Below, piece after piece: positions 25,085 to 34,257 of a DNA stretch of 64,000 nucleotides. Source of the stretch: CAWIXB01 sp963839955 (GTDB lineage: Bacteria; Actinomycetota; Actinomycetes; JACCUZ01); contig CAWIXB010000001.1 in NCBI GenBank assembly GCA_963839955.1, forward strand, positions 2,976,001 to 3,040,000, given 5' to 3'. A model generated the notes under the pieces. The model was not told where the DNA came from and did no database searches. It saw only the letters and a program-made list of their open reading frames with translations. The position numbers were made by a program, and so were the translations under genes. Numbering within the stretch: position 1 is the first letter of the stretch; each line of letters starts with the position of its first letter.

Positions 25085-26602
25085 ATGGCGCCGCTGACGC
25101 AACGCAGAAGGATCCGCCGAACCGTGACACGAGGAGAGCGCCGCCGCGAGGCCCGTGCGGTCCGTGCGCGACACGCGGCGCCGCACGGTCCGCTGCGACG
25201 GACGCTCACCGTCCTCGGCCTCGTCCTTGTCATGCTCGTCGTCACCGGAAGTGCCGGCGCGTTCGTCGCGTGGTACCGGCTCGGCAACAACGTCGGGGTC
25301 CTCGATGTCTCCGGCCAGCTCGACCCCAAGGAGCGCCCGGCAAAGGTCGCCGAGGACGCCCGCGCCCAGAACATCCTGGTGATCGGGTCCGACCAGCGCG
25401 ACGGCAAGGCGGCACTCAAGGTGTCGGGGCAGCGCTCGGACACGACAATCGTGCTGCACCTCGCCGCCGACCGTGAGAGTGCGGTGCTGGTGAGCATCCC
25501 GCGCGACTCCATGGTCGAGATCCCCGCCTGCCAGCGCGAGGACGGGTCGATGACCTCACCGACCACGCAGCGCTTCAACACGGCGTACTCCCTCGGGGGA
25601 ACGGCCTGCACGATCCGCACGGTCGAGAAGCTCACCAAGGTGCGCATCGACCACCACATCGTGGTCAACTTCGCCGGCTTCAAGGACATGGTCAACGCTC
25701 TCGACGGCGTGGAGATCTGCTTGCCGGAGGACGTGGACGACCCCAAGTCCCACCTCCAGCTCGAGGCCGGACGGCACAAGGTGCAGGGTCAGCAGGCGCT
25801 CGCCTACGTCCGCACCCGCACCGGCCTCGGCAACGGCAGCGACCTGAGCCGCATCGACCGCCAGCAGGCGTTCCTGTCCTCCATGGTCAAGAAGGCCTCG
25901 AGCAGCCGACTCCTGCTGCGACCCGACCGGCTCTTCCGTTTCCTCGACGCCGGCACCAAGTCGCTGACGACCGACCCCGGGCTCGCCGGACTGGGCGACC
26001 TGCGCGAGCTGGCCTCGAGTGTGCGCGGCCTCAAGACCCAGGACGTGTCGTTCGTGACGGTGCCGAACGGCACCAACCCGGAGGACCCGAACACCGTCGT
26101 CTGGAAACCCTCGGCAGACGACGTGTGGCGGGCGCTGCGCTTCGACCGGCCGTTGCCCGGCAAGGAGAAGGGAACGCCGAGCGCCAGTCCCAGCGGCAGC
26201 CCGAGTGCCACCCCGACGGGCGAGCCGCTCAAGACCGCTCCGGAGCAGATCCGGGTGCAGGTGCTCAATGGTTCCGGCGAGGCGGGTGCCGCGAGCAAGC
26301 TGGCGCAGCGGCTCGAGGCGGCCGGCTTCCAGGTCACCGGCGTCGGCGACGCCGACCGCCGTGACTACGCGACGACCCGGGTGCTGCACGACCCGGCGTT
26401 CGACGAGTCGGCTCGCACTCTCGGCGCCGCTCTGAAAGGCGCCGAGGTCCTCCAGGACGTCTCGCTCGGCAGCACCCTCGTCGTCGTGGTGGGTCAGGAC
26501 GACCCCCGGGTGACGCCGGTGGAGGTCGAGGGCTCGACCTCCTCACCGAGGCCCGAGGAGTCGATCAAGTCGCGCTCGGCCGACCAGGACATCTGCAGCT
26601 GA
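25085..26602 (+). CDS. LCP (LytR-CpsA-Psr) glycopolymer ligase with LytR_C domain
   Basis: This 505-residue protein has a basic N-terminus, one TM helix (about 41-63), an external LCP domain (about 95-270: VSIPRDSMVEIP, FNTAYSLGG, DMVNALDGVEICL, ALAYVRTR, DLSRIDRQQAFL) and a LytR_C domain (about 385-475, VQVLNGSGEAGAASKLAQRL). LCP enzymes transfer lipid-linked glycopolymers to peptidoglycan; the conserved Arg residues in PRDS and DLSRIDRQQ bind the pyrophosphate. This is the Rv3267 position. A GTG at 25123 is an alternative start. It is one of three LCP genes here. Confidence 0.93.
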   Translation: MAPLTQRRRIRRTVTRGERRREARAVRARHAAPHGPLRRTLTVLGLVLVMLVVTGSAGAFVAWYRLGNNVGVLDVSGQLDPKERPAKVAEDARAQNILVIGSDQRDGKAALKVSGQRSDTTIVLHLAADRESAVLVSIPRDSMVEIPACQREDGSMTSPTTQRFNTAYSLGGTACTIRTVEKLTKVRIDHHIVVNFAGFKDMVNALDGVEICLPEDVDDPKSHLQLEAGRHKVQGQQALAYVRTRTGLGNGSDLSRIDRQQAFLSSMVKKASSSRLLLRPDRLFRFLDAGTKSLTTDPGLAGLGDLRELASSVRGLKTQDVSFVTVPNGTNPEDPNTVVWKPSADDVWRALRFDRPLPGKEKGTPSASPSGSPSATPTGEPLKTAPEQIRVQVLNGSGEAGAASKLAQRLEAAGFQVTGVGDADRRDYATTRVLHDPAFDESARTLGAALKGAEVLQDVSLGSTLVVVVGQDDPRVTPVEVEGSTSSPRPEESIKSRSADQDICS

Positions 26603-26614
26603 GCGGCAACCCCT

Positions 26615-26620
26615 TAGAGT
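26615..26620 (+). promoter_or_regulatory. -10 box TAGAGT for the CoA-transferase operon
   Basis: TANNNT box predicting a start near 26627 and a leader of about 50 nt that carries AAGGTGG (26666-26672) 5 nt before the ATG. Confidence 0.4.
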
Positions 26621-26677
26621 CGGCCGGACGAACGCGCGAACACGTCTGACGCCGGCACGGACGACAAGGTGGTGCTC

Positions 26678-27454
26678 ATGGACAAGGTGGTCAGGTCGGC
26701 CGCTGAAGCGGTCTCCGACATCACCGACGGGTCGAGTCTGGCCGTCGGAGGCTTCGGCCTCTGCGGTGTCCCGAACGCGCTGATCGCCGCAGTGCACGAC
26801 TCGGGAGCCAGCAACCTGCAGGTCGTCTCCAACAACTGCGGTGTCGACGAGTGGGGCCTCGGCGTGCTGTTGATCGACCACCGCATCTCGCGGATGATCT
26901 CGTCGTACGTCGGTGAGAACAAGGAGTTCGCCCGTCAGTTCCTCACCGGCGAGCTCGAGGTGGAGCTGACGCCGCAGGGCACCCTCGCCGAACGGCTGCG
27001 CGCCGGCGGGTCCGGCATCCCCGCGTTCTACACCGCCAGCGGAGTCGGCACGCAGGTCGCCGAGGGCGGCCTGCCGTGGCGCTACGATCCCGACGGGTCG
27101 GTGTCGCTCGCCTCCCCGCCGAAGGACACCCGGGTCTTCGACGTCGAGGGCACCCAGCGCACGTACGTCCTCGAGGAAGCCATCGTCACCGACTTCGCCC
27201 TGGTGCACGCGTGGAAGGGCGACCGCGCCGGCAACCTGGTGTTCCGCGAGAGCGCACGGAACTTCAACCCGCTCTGTGCGGCGGCCGGACGGGTCACGAT
27301 CGCGCAGGTCGAGCATCTCGTCGACGTCGGCGAGATCAAGCCCGAGGACGTGCACACGCCCGGGATCTTCGTGCAGCGAGTGGTCGACGCGCCCGACATC
27401 GAGAAGCGCATCGAGAAGCGGACCGTGCGGCCGCGCACCGAGGGAGGGTCCTGA
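26678..27454 (+). CDS. scoA: 3-oxoacid CoA-transferase subunit A
   Basis: This 258-residue family I CoA-transferase alpha subunit has the CoA-binding motif VGGFGLCGVPNALI, the SNNCGVDEWGLGVLL block and GGIPAFYT-type core (here GSGIPAFYTASGVGTQ). It would move CoA from succinyl-CoA to a 3-oxoacid in ketone or aromatic catabolism. ATG 26678 is preferred over two upstream GTGs because AAGGTGG then serves as ribosome site. Subunit B follows after one base, so the pair is co-translated. The operon is metabolically unrelated to its cell-wall neighbours. Confidence 0.92.
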   Translation: MDKVVRSAAEAVSDITDGSSLAVGGFGLCGVPNALIAAVHDSGASNLQVVSNNCGVDEWGLGVLLIDHRISRMISSYVGENKEFARQFLTGELEVELTPQGTLAERLRAGGSGIPAFYTASGVGTQVAEGGLPWRYDPDGSVSLASPPKDTRVFDVEGTQRTYVLEEAIVTDFALVHAWKGDRAGNLVFRESARNFNPLCAAAGRVTIAQVEHLVDVGEIKPEDVHTPGIFVQRVVDAPDIEKRIEKRTVRPRTEGGS

Positions 27455-27455
27455 C

Positions 27456-28124
27456 ATGGCGCTGACGCGCGAGCAGATGGCGGCGCGGGCCGCACGCGAG
27501 CTGCAGGACGGTCAGTACGTCAACCTCGGCATCGGATTGCCGACACTGGTGCCCAACTACCTGCCGCCGGGCGTCAACGTCACGCTGCAGAGCGAGAACG
27601 GGCTGCTCGGTGTCGGCCCCTATCCGTTCGAGGGCGACGAGGACCCCGACCTCATCAACGCGGGCAAGGAGACGGTCACGCTGCTGCCCGGTGCGTCCTT
27701 CTTCGACTCGGCCACGTCGTTCGCGATGATCCGGGGCGGGCACATCGACGCGGCGATCCTCGGCGCCATGCAGGTCTCGCGCGCCGGCGACCTGGCCAAC
27801 TGGATGATCCCCGGAAAGATGGTCAAGGGCATGGGTGGCGCGATGGACCTCGTGCATGGTGCCAAGCGCGTCGTCGTCGTGATGGAGCACTCGGCCAAGG
27901 ACGGGTCACACAAGATCGTCGAGGAGTGCACGCTTCCCTACACCGGCCGCGGCGTCGTCCATCGCATCATCACCGACCTCGCGGTCGTCGACGTCACCGA
28001 CGACGGCTTGGTGCTTCGTGAGCTCGCCGACGGCGTGAGCGTCGACGAGGTCAGGACGCGTACCGGCGCGGAGCTCGCCGTCCCGGCAGAGCCGGTGCCG
28101 ATGCCGACCGCGGTCGGAAGCTGA
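27456..28124 (+). CDS. scoB: 3-oxoacid CoA-transferase subunit B
   Basis: This 222-residue beta subunit has the catalytic glutamate E47 in LQSENGLLGVGPYP, where the acyl and CoA thioester intermediates form. NLGIGLPTLVPNYLP and the GGHIDAAILGAMQVSRAGDL block (20 residues) are family hallmarks. Start ATG lies one base past the subunit A stop. Length is normal. The gene converges on the TagF-like gene with a 3-base gap, and no terminator hairpin is evident there. Confidence 0.93.
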   Translation: MALTREQMAARAARELQDGQYVNLGIGLPTLVPNYLPPGVNVTLQSENGLLGVGPYPFEGDEDPDLINAGKETVTLLPGASFFDSATSFAMIRGGHIDAAILGAMQVSRAGDLANWMIPGKMVKGMGGAMDLVHGAKRVVVVMEHSAKDGSHKIVEECTLPYTGRGVVHRIITDLAVVDVTDDGLVLRELADGVSVDEVRTRTGAELAVPAEPVPMPTAVGS

Positions 28125-28127
28125 AGC

Positions 28128-29450
28128 TCAGCCTTCGGCCTGCGGCTCGTCACTGCGCGGCGAGAACGGCACGTCCTCGGCGGCCATCCTCGCGCGCACC
28201 TTCTTGCGTGCGGCCACCATGGCGTCGCGGCGGGCAGCAGCCTCACTGACGGCCGCGATGAAGCGCGCAGTGCTCTCGCCACGCCGCATGTCGCCGAAGT
28301 AGAACGCCCGCATCTGGTTGCGCTGCTCGAGAAGGTCGTCGTGGTCGAGTCGGTTCTCGAGGTCCTTGGCAAGGCGGTCGATGCTCGTCACGTCGATGAC
28401 GTCGGACGCCTTGGCGACGGGTGACTCGATGAGCAGCCGGCCCCGGTCGCCGTAGCGATCGGTGACGAAGATCGGTCGTTCGGTGGCGAGGTAGAGGAAG
28501 TCGAGGGTCACCGACGAGACGTCGGCGATGAGCAGGTCGGACTCCTCGATCAGCCCGAGGAAGTCCTCTTCCAGCGCCACGACGTGCGCGGCCTCCGGAT
28601 CACGCTGGTTGGCCTCCTCGATGAGGGCGAGGATCTCCTTGTGCCCGTCGATCATGCCGCGATCGATCGACTCCGGGATGCGGGGATGCGGCTTGTAGAC
28701 GAACCGGACGTCGGGCACGGCTAGCGCGGCCTTGACGATGGCCGCGCCGAGGATGTCGACGGACGTGTAGTTGTTGCCCTCGCTCTCCCCCTCCCACGTC
28801 GGTGCGTAGAGCACCGAACGCCGGCTCGTGCGGGCGATCGCGGAGGGCACATGCAGGTCGAGCTGCGGACGCCCGACTGGCACCAGCTTCGACTCGTCCA
28901 GGTCGAGCAAGGCGGCCCGGTGCCGTCGCCGTGCAGCCTCACCGGCGATGAACACCTCGTCGTAGGCCTTCGCCTGGTTGCTCACCATCGAGACCTTGTC
29001 GCTCTCTCCGTGGTTGATGTGCACATGGCGGGTCGACTGGTAGATGAGTGACTGGAAGTTGCGCGCCGAGTTGTTGACGTAGAGCGCGACCTTGAACTGG
29101 TTGGACGTGTAGAGGTCGGTGAGCTGGAAGAACAGCGGCACGTAGACCCGCGGCAGCCAGGTCAGCTCACCGACGATGTTGTAGGTGGAGATGCGACGGA
29201 GAACGAGGATGACGTGGCGGGTGCGATGCAGCTGCTCGAGCACCGGGATCCACTGGGTCAGCTGGTAGAGCCGGCTGGGGGTGTCGGCGAAGTAGACGAC
29301 GACATCGCCGTCGAGACGCTGACCGAGCTGCCACCCGATGGTCTCCGGCACCCGGTCGCCGAGGATCAGCCAGCGCAGCCACTTGGCCAGGCCGCGCATC
29401 GAGCGCCAGATGGACCAGCGGATCCCCTGGCTCGCACCGAGCCCGCTCAT
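28128..29450 (-). CDS. CDP-glycerol/polyol glycerophosphotransferase family protein (TagB/TagF-like)
   Basis: This 440-residue GT-B enzyme has the family motifs HINHGESDK (144-152, catalytic His region), YAPTWEG (215-221), KPHPR (253-257) and DVSSVTLDFL (310-319). Such enzymes transfer alcohol phosphates from CDP-alcohols to build wall teichoic acid. No tagD-type CDP-glycerol synthase is visible nearby, so the alcohol could be another one supplied by the cytidylyltransferase at 38.7 kb. The N-terminal amphipathic helix (about 10-30) may bind membrane. Its ATG overlaps the GT-C stop (ATGA). Confidence 0.9.
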   Translation of the reverse strand: MSGLGASQGIRWSIWRSMRGLAKWLRWLILGDRVPETIGWQLGQRLDGDVVVYFADTPSRLYQLTQWIPVLEQLHRTRHVILVLRRISTYNIVGELTWLPRVYVPLFFQLTDLYTSNQFKVALYVNNSARNFQSLIYQSTRHVHINHGESDKVSMVSNQAKAYDEVFIAGEAARRRHRAALLDLDESKLVPVGRPQLDLHVPSAIARTSRRSVLYAPTWEGESEGNNYTSVDILGAAIVKAALAVPDVRFVYKPHPRIPESIDRGMIDGHKEILALIEEANQRDPEAAHVVALEEDFLGLIEESDLLIADVSSVTLDFLYLATERPIFVTDRYGDRGRLLIESPVAKASDVIDVTSIDRLAKDLENRLDHDDLLEQRNQMRAFYFGDMRRGESTARFIAAVSEAAARRDAMVAARKKVRARMAAEDVPFSPRSDEPQAEG

Positions 29451-31069
29451 CGCTGCACCCCTCCACCGACGGCATTGCGGGCGAGGTCGCTGCCTTCCTC
29501 GGTGTAGAGCCGCACGCCGCCCTGGCGCCAGGCCAGCACCCAGCCGTCACGCGGCCGTGGGCGTTGCCGCGCCGTCTCGGACGTGACGAGCAGCTCGCCC
29601 CCGCCGACGGCGGAGGGCGGCGGCACCTCGTCGAGCAGGTTGTACCTCTTCAGCTCGTCCAGCTCGTTGATCACGTTGACGTCGCCGCCCCAGACCTGTT
29701 CGCCGCCGATGGGGCGGTAGCGGTACATCATCAGCTCGTCTCCGCTGCGGTAGTCGGTCGAGATGCGACTGATCCGCTCGTCGTTGGCACTGAGGAAGGC
29801 TCTCAACCCGTTCCACGCCCGATCGTTGGGGTTGCCATAGGCGTAACGCGCCATCGGCAAGGGGTACCAGAGCGCGAAGAGCGCCAACACCGCGGTCCCC
29901 CGGATGGCGAGCCGCCGCCGCGATGCTGGGTCGCGTCCGCCGGCGATCGCCGCGTAGAGCGCGCTGACCGTCCCGACCGCGCCGATCACGATGGCCGGCA
30001 TGAGCGGGACCCAGTAGCGGGTGAGCTGGAGCCGCAGCGAGACGAAGTCGGGCACGATGACACCGCCGAGCAGGAGCAGCGGCAAGGCGAAGCTCACCCC
30101 CCACGCGGCGGCGATCACGAGGTTGCGCCGAGCGAGGACGACCGCGCCGGCGACCGTGAGCGCCATCATCAGGACCGTGACGGTCCCGCGCGACTGCGCG
30201 GCGAACGCGTCGGGCATCTTCATCAGGTTGTCGAGGCGGGACACCACCTGGGGCGGCTCCGCGCCGTGTCCTCCGACGGCCGTAAACCGGGTGAGGGGAT
30301 CGCCCCAGACGGCCCACATGATCAGCGTCTCGACCACGAGCACGCCCAGCATGGGCAGCGCGATCACGACCAGCCGACGCCACGCGATCTTGTACAGGTA
30401 GAACACCAGGGGGATGACCACGAAGACCGAGGCCACGAACTCCCGGCAGGTGTAGGCGAGGCCGAAGCACAGGCCGGAGACGACCAGCAGCAGGAGCGGT
30501 CGACGGGACTCCTTTTCGGACGGAGTGCCTTGGAGGCGGACCGCGGCGGCCATGAGCAGCGCAACGGCTGACGTCAGCCAGGCCGCCGCGGGAACGTCGG
30601 GCAGCAGCTGCCAGCTGGTCGTGTTTCCCACGGTCCGGACGAGCAGCGGGCTCCAGATGATGAGGAAGCCGGCTACCACCGCCGCCACCAGGCCGAACAT
30701 CGTGCGGGCGAGGAAGAAGGTCGCCACGACGAGGACGACACCCATCAGCACCGGGTAGATGTGGAACGAGACCTGGCCCCAGCCGAAGATCTCCTGAAGC
30801 AGCCGCGCCGGGAGCAGCACGCCGAGCCGGGTGCTGTGGTGGTCCGCCGGGACGTCCGGGAAGTCGCGCGCGTAGCCGAAGGTCAGCATTGCGTCGCCCC
30901 ACCGCGGGTACGGCCGCACCGCCAGTTGCACGACTGCGTGCAGGACGAGGAGACCCCCGAGGGCGAGCCCCGCTGCCCATCGACTGGAGAGCAGGGCCGA
31001 GAGACGGCCAGGTGCGACGGCGGGCTGGTCCTCCGCGCGTGGACGCGAGGGGGCATGCTCCAGCGTCAA
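29447..31069 (-). CDS. GT-C type polytopic membrane glycosyltransferase (GT39/ArnT-like)
   Basis: This protein of about 540 residues has about ten to eleven TM helices and an early luminal loop with acidic residues (RWGDAMLTFGYARDFPDVP), typical of GT-C enzymes that use polyprenyl-phosphate sugars. A C-terminal soluble tail of about 110 residues follows. The start is chosen at TTG 31069, where AGGAGG (31074-31079) stands 4 nt upstream; the frame is open to an ATG at 31228 that would leave no room for divergent promoters. It is co-translated with the TagF-like gene. Donor and acceptor are unknown. Confidence 0.82.
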   Translation of the reverse strand: MTLEHAPSRPRAEDQPAVAPGRLSALLSSRWAAGLALGGLLVLHAVVQLAVRPYPRWGDAMLTFGYARDFPDVPADHHSTRLGVLLPARLLQEIFGWGQVSFHIYPVLMGVVLVVATFFLARTMFGLVAAVVAGFLIIWSPLLVRTVGNTTSWQLLPDVPAAAWLTSAVALLMAAAVRLQGTPSEKESRRPLLLLVVSGLCFGLAYTCREFVASVFVVIPLVFYLYKIAWRRLVVIALPMLGVLVVETLIMWAVWGDPLTRFTAVGGHGAEPPQVVSRLDNLMKMPDAFAAQSRGTVTVLMMALTVAGAVVLARRNLVIAAAWGVSFALPLLLLGGVIVPDFVSLRLQLTRYWVPLMPAIVIGAVGTVSALYAAIAGGRDPASRRRLAIRGTAVLALFALWYPLPMARYAYGNPNDRAWNGLRAFLSANDERISRISTDYRSGDELMMYRYRPIGGEQVWGGDVNVINELDELKRYNLLDEVPPPSAVGGGELLVTSETARQRPRPRDGWVLAWRQGGVRLYTEEGSDLARNAVGGGVQR

Positions 31070-31163
31070 CGCGCCTCCTCGTGCGAGCTCCGGCCACCGG
31101 GCGTCGGGCACGAGAGCGCGCCGCAACCTCTGGCCACGAGCCGGGTCCGGACCCCGATCTCCT

Positions 31164-31183
31164 GCCGCTACCAGGGTAGCGGC
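31164..31183. promoter_or_regulatory. 20-bp operator-like dyad overlapping a -10 box
   Basis: GCCGCTACC and GGTAGCGGC are perfect 9-bp inverted arms around the 2-base centre AG. The minus-strand TACCCT (31178-31173) inside it is a plausible -10 for the GT-C/TagF-like operon (leader about 97 nt). It sits in the 157-base divergent region and looks like a site for a dimeric regulator. Confidence 0.5.
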
Positions 31184-31213
31184 CGTGCCGGCCGCGGTCC
31201 CGAGGAGCCTGGC

Positions 31214-31219
31214 TAGGGT
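31214..31219 (+). promoter_or_regulatory. -10 box TAGGGT for leaderless gene at 31227
   Basis: TANNNT box ending 7 nt before the ATG at 31227; leaderless transcription is likely although GAGGAG occurs further upstream (31202-31207). Confidence 0.5.
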
Positions 31220-31226
31220 AGCCGCC

Positions 31227-32189
31227 ATGGCGGCCGCTCCCTCCGAGCTTCACTCTGCTCGGCAACCCTCGCGTCATGGCAGGAGTCCCGTTCGCCACAT
31301 CGAGGCGCGTGCCGCGACCGCCGCAACCCTCGGCGGCGGAGTGGTCGAGGTCGACGTCAACTGCGAGCTGAGTCGCCCGCCCGCCCCGGGCGAGCACCTT
31401 CAGGCCGCACTGGTCGTCCGGCTGCGGACCACCGACGTGAAGTTCTCGACCCCCCACGTACCGGTGCGGGGTGTCACGACGGAAGACGGGGTGACCAAGG
31501 CGCACGTGCTGCTGCGTGTCGATGCCAGCGATCCGCAGTGGCAGATCCACGACGGTGTCTGGGACCTCTACGTCGATCTGGACGCCGGCCCGGGGCAGCC
31601 CGACGACGCCAAGCCGGAGCGGCTCTACGGCGGTCGCATCGACCAGCCGGGACGCGACTACACGCGCCTGGAGCCCCCCGGCGGCGACTATCGCTACCAC
31701 TTCTACCGGACGAGGTCACACAACCTCACGATCCTGGTGGCCGGCCTGCAGGGTCATGTCGAGCTCGGCGAGATCTGGGCCCGCGACGAGGCGGTCGACC
31801 TGGTCGGCCGGGTCTTCGGCACGGAGGGCCGCGCGCTGGACTCCCCCGCCGCACTCGACGCGGTCGTGCGCCGGGAGGACGGCGGAGGACAGGTCTCGTT
31901 CCGCCTCGAGCCGGAGGAAGGCACCGTTCGGGTGCATGGCCGCATCGAGCTCGCCGACCTGCTCCGGGTGGACGCGAACGAGCCCGACAACCACGTCTGG
32001 AGAATGCACGCGCTGAGCGGCGACGGCCGCGAGCTACGGCTGGCCACCTTCAACGACGACATCCGCGACCGGATGAAGGTGATCGCCTATCCCCGCCAGG
32101 TCTTCGGGGACACGGCGCCGATGCGCTCGTTCCGTCCGCGCTGGGACAACGAGAACGACCTCGTGATCGACTCCAAGGTGGTGTCGTAG
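31227..32189 (+). CDS. Conserved protein of teichoic-acid-type clusters, function unknown
   Basis: This 320-residue soluble, beta-rich protein has no signal peptide and no TM helix. The block WQIHDGVWDLYVDLDA, the repeated WRMHALSGDGRELR-type strands and ERLYGGRIDQPGRDYTRL suggest two related beta-sandwich domains, like accessory domains found with TagF-type transferases. No catalytic motif is recognisable. The next GT4 gene begins 4 bases after its stop, so they form an operon. The ATG at 31227 is chosen because a TAGGGT box ends 7 nt before it; a start 14 codons upstream is possible. Confidence 0.75.
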   Translation: MAAAPSELHSARQPSRHGRSPVRHIEARAATAATLGGGVVEVDVNCELSRPPAPGEHLQAALVVRLRTTDVKFSTPHVPVRGVTTEDGVTKAHVLLRVDASDPQWQIHDGVWDLYVDLDAGPGQPDDAKPERLYGGRIDQPGRDYTRLEPPGGDYRYHFYRTRSHNLTILVAGLQGHVELGEIWARDEAVDLVGRVFGTEGRALDSPAALDAVVRREDGGGQVSFRLEPEEGTVRVHGRIELADLLRVDANEPDNHVWRMHALSGDGRELRLATFNDDIRDRMKVIAYPRQVFGDTAPMRSFRPRWDNENDLVIDSKVVS

Positions 32190-32193
32190 CCAC

Positions 32194-33420
32194 GTGAAGG
32201 TCTCGTTCCTCATCTCGAACGCCTACAGCGTCGGTGGCACGGTGCGCACCGTGTTCACCCTCGCCAACTACCTCGCCGAGCAGGGACACGAGGTCGAGGT
32301 CATCACCCTGATCAAGAAGTGGCCCAGGCCGTTCTTCGATCTCGACCCGAGGGTTCGGCTCCGGCCGCTGATCGACCTGATTGCCTTGCGCAAACCTGGC
32401 AACGGACCGAAGCGCAAGTTCATCGACTGGGCCATGAAGCGCCCGAGCCGGTTGCTGCACAAGGACGACAAGCTCTACGACGACTGGACGCTCCTCGTCG
32501 ACTTCAAGCTGCTCCAGGTGATGGCGGGCATGCGCAGCGACGTCCTCGTCACGACCCGCCCGGCTCTGAGCCTGTTCGCCGCTCGCTGGTGCCGTCGCTC
32601 GGTGCTGCGGGTGGCACAGGAGCACAACTTCGTGCACTCCAACTTCGCCGGCGAGCGCGCGACGATGAAGACGACCTATCCCCGCCTCGACGGGCTCGTG
32701 CTCCTCACCGATGCGCACAAGCGCGACTGGGACGAGTTCATCCCGGGCGACCTGCCGCCGCGCTTCGTCATCCCGAACTCCGTCCCGACCGTCGGGCCAC
32801 CGATGTCGCGCCAGGACAACAAGCTGGTGATCGCGGTGGGGCGGCTCTCCAACGTCAAGCGCTACGACCATCTCATCAGGGCGTTCGCGCTCGTCATCGA
32901 GAAGCGACCCGACTGGAAGCTGCGCATCTACGGCGCCGGCCCGCTCAGCTCCAAGCTGCGCAACTACGTCCGCGATCACGGCCTCTACAACCACGTGACG
33001 CTGATGGGGCAGTGGCACAACATCGACCGGGAGTTCGCGAAGGCATCGCTGACCGCGATGAGCTCCGAGTCGGAGGGTCTCCCGATGACCCTGATCGAGG
33101 CGATGCTGGCCGGCGTACCGCCCGTCAGCTACGACTGCCCGCACGGTCCCCGGTCGATCATCACCCACGGGCACGACGGCCTGCTCGTGACCAACAGCGA
33201 GCCTGAGGCGCTGGCCGAGGGCCTGCTCGAACTGATCAACGACGAGGAGCGGCGTCGGGCGATGGGCGCGGCTGCGGTGGAGACGGCCCGCCGCTACGAC
33301 ACGCAGGTCGTGGGGGCGCAGTGGCTCGAGGTGCTCGAGGAGCTGCGGGCCCGCAAGCCCGACGGCAAGATGCGTCGGATCCGACCGACCTCAGACGATC
33401 GGCGGCCGGCCCGCGCGTGA
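32194..33420 (+). CDS. GT4 family glycosyltransferase
   Basis: This 408-residue GT-B enzyme has SVGGTVRTVFTLANYLAEQG at the acceptor side, AVGRLSNVKRYDHLIRAFAL, LRIYGAGPLSSKLR and SSESEGLPMTLIEAMLAGVP, the retaining GT4 donor motif with its glutamates. It resembles teichoic-acid or capsule glucosyltransferases of the TagE type. It is co-transcribed with the upstream beta-rich protein. Its 3' end overlaps the convergent GT2 gene by 30 bases (33391-33420). The start is GTG. Sugar donor unknown. Confidence 0.88.
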   Translation: MKVSFLISNAYSVGGTVRTVFTLANYLAEQGHEVEVITLIKKWPRPFFDLDPRVRLRPLIDLIALRKPGNGPKRKFIDWAMKRPSRLLHKDDKLYDDWTLLVDFKLLQVMAGMRSDVLVTTRPALSLFAARWCRRSVLRVAQEHNFVHSNFAGERATMKTTYPRLDGLVLLTDAHKRDWDEFIPGDLPPRFVIPNSVPTVGPPMSRQDNKLVIAVGRLSNVKRYDHLIRAFALVIEKRPDWKLRIYGAGPLSSKLRNYVRDHGLYNHVTLMGQWHNIDREFAKASLTAMSSESEGLPMTLIEAMLAGVPPVSYDCPHGPRSIITHGHDGLLVTNSEPEALAEGLLELINDEERRRAMGAAAVETARRYDTQVVGAQWLEVLEELRARKPDGKMRRIRPTSDDRRPARA

Positions 33421-34257
33421 GATGCGTGCGACCGTGCGCCAGCTCATCGGGCGACGCGTTCCCCATCCGCCGGCCAGCCCTTCGCGAAAGCCTGCCGCCC
33501 ACTGACGCAGTCCCGCCGGGTTGCGCCGTTCGCGGACGATCGTGATCGCCGTCCAGGTCGCCAGATAGACCGGCACGAGCGGCGCGGGCAGGTTGCGCAG
33601 CGCGAGCCACACCCGGTTGCGCGCGTTGGTCCGGTAGTAGACCGCGTGCCGCTTGTGGCTCGTCGCTGGGTGGTTCACCTCGATATCGGGCGCGTACCAG
33701 CCGATGTAGCCCGCGTCCCATACCCGCCACATCAGGTCGATGCCTTCGTGGGCGAAGAAGAAGTGCCCCGGCCAGCCGCCCACCGCGTCGAACACCGCGC
33801 GCCGCATGGCGAAGACGCCCTCCCACACGACGACGATCGGCCCACCCGGCTGGCCGGAGCCGACCCGCAGCCGTGGGACCCAGCGACGCGGCGTGGGCAG
33901 GCCCGACGGGTCGACGGGTCGGGGTTGGACCACCGCGATCCTCGGGTCGCGGTCGAACTCCGCCGCGAGCCGCACCAGCGTCCGGTCGTCGGGCAGCAGC
34001 GCGTCGTCGTCGTAGAAGAGGAGCAGGTCGCCCTTGACGTTGGCCGCGCCGACATTGCGCCCCTGGGGCACGCCCACGTTCTCGGGCAGCGACACCGCGC
34101 GCACGCCGTTGGGCAGCCCGCTGGGCACGACCCCGTTGCCGACCACGACCACGTCGAGGTCGACGTCGCGCTGGCGCAGCAGCGTCTCGAGCGCGCGGGG
34201 GAAGTCGTCGGGCCGCGTGCCCATGGTCAGGATGACCGCGCCGAACGACGGCGTCAT
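33391..34257 (-). CDS. GT2 family glycosyltransferase
   Basis: This 288-residue GT-A enzyme has VVVGNGVVPSGLPNGVR, NVGVPQGRNVGAANVKGDL, the DDD metal site in LLFYDDDALLP and FFAHEGIDLMWRVWDAGY, which is the rhamnosyl/galactofuranosyl-transferase-like acceptor motif. One weak hydrophobic segment near the C-terminus (about 228-245) may attach it to the membrane. Its ATG overlaps the stop of the CDP-alcohol phosphotransferase (ATGA), so it belongs to the minus-strand operon starting at 38.4 kb. Confidence 0.88.
   Translation of the reverse strand: MTPSFGAVILTMGTRPDDFPRALETLLRQRDVDLDVVVVGNGVVPSGLPNGVRAVSLPENVGVPQGRNVGAANVKGDLLLFYDDDALLPDDRTLVRLAAEFDRDPRIAVVQPRPVDPSGLPTPRRWVPRLRVGSGQPGGPIVVVWEGVFAMRRAVFDAVGGWPGHFFFAHEGIDLMWRVWDAGYIGWYAPDIEVNHPATSHKRHAVYYRTNARNRVWLALRNLPAPLVPVYLATWTAITIVRERRNPAGLRQWAAGFREGLAGGWGTRRPMSWRTVARISRAGRPPIV

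Noticed and set aside
31226..31229. Divergent genes starting from the two strands of one CCATGG site
   Set aside because: Both ATGs are open, but the minus gene then has an implausible N-terminus and no promoter room; TTG 31069 with AGGAGG fits better.
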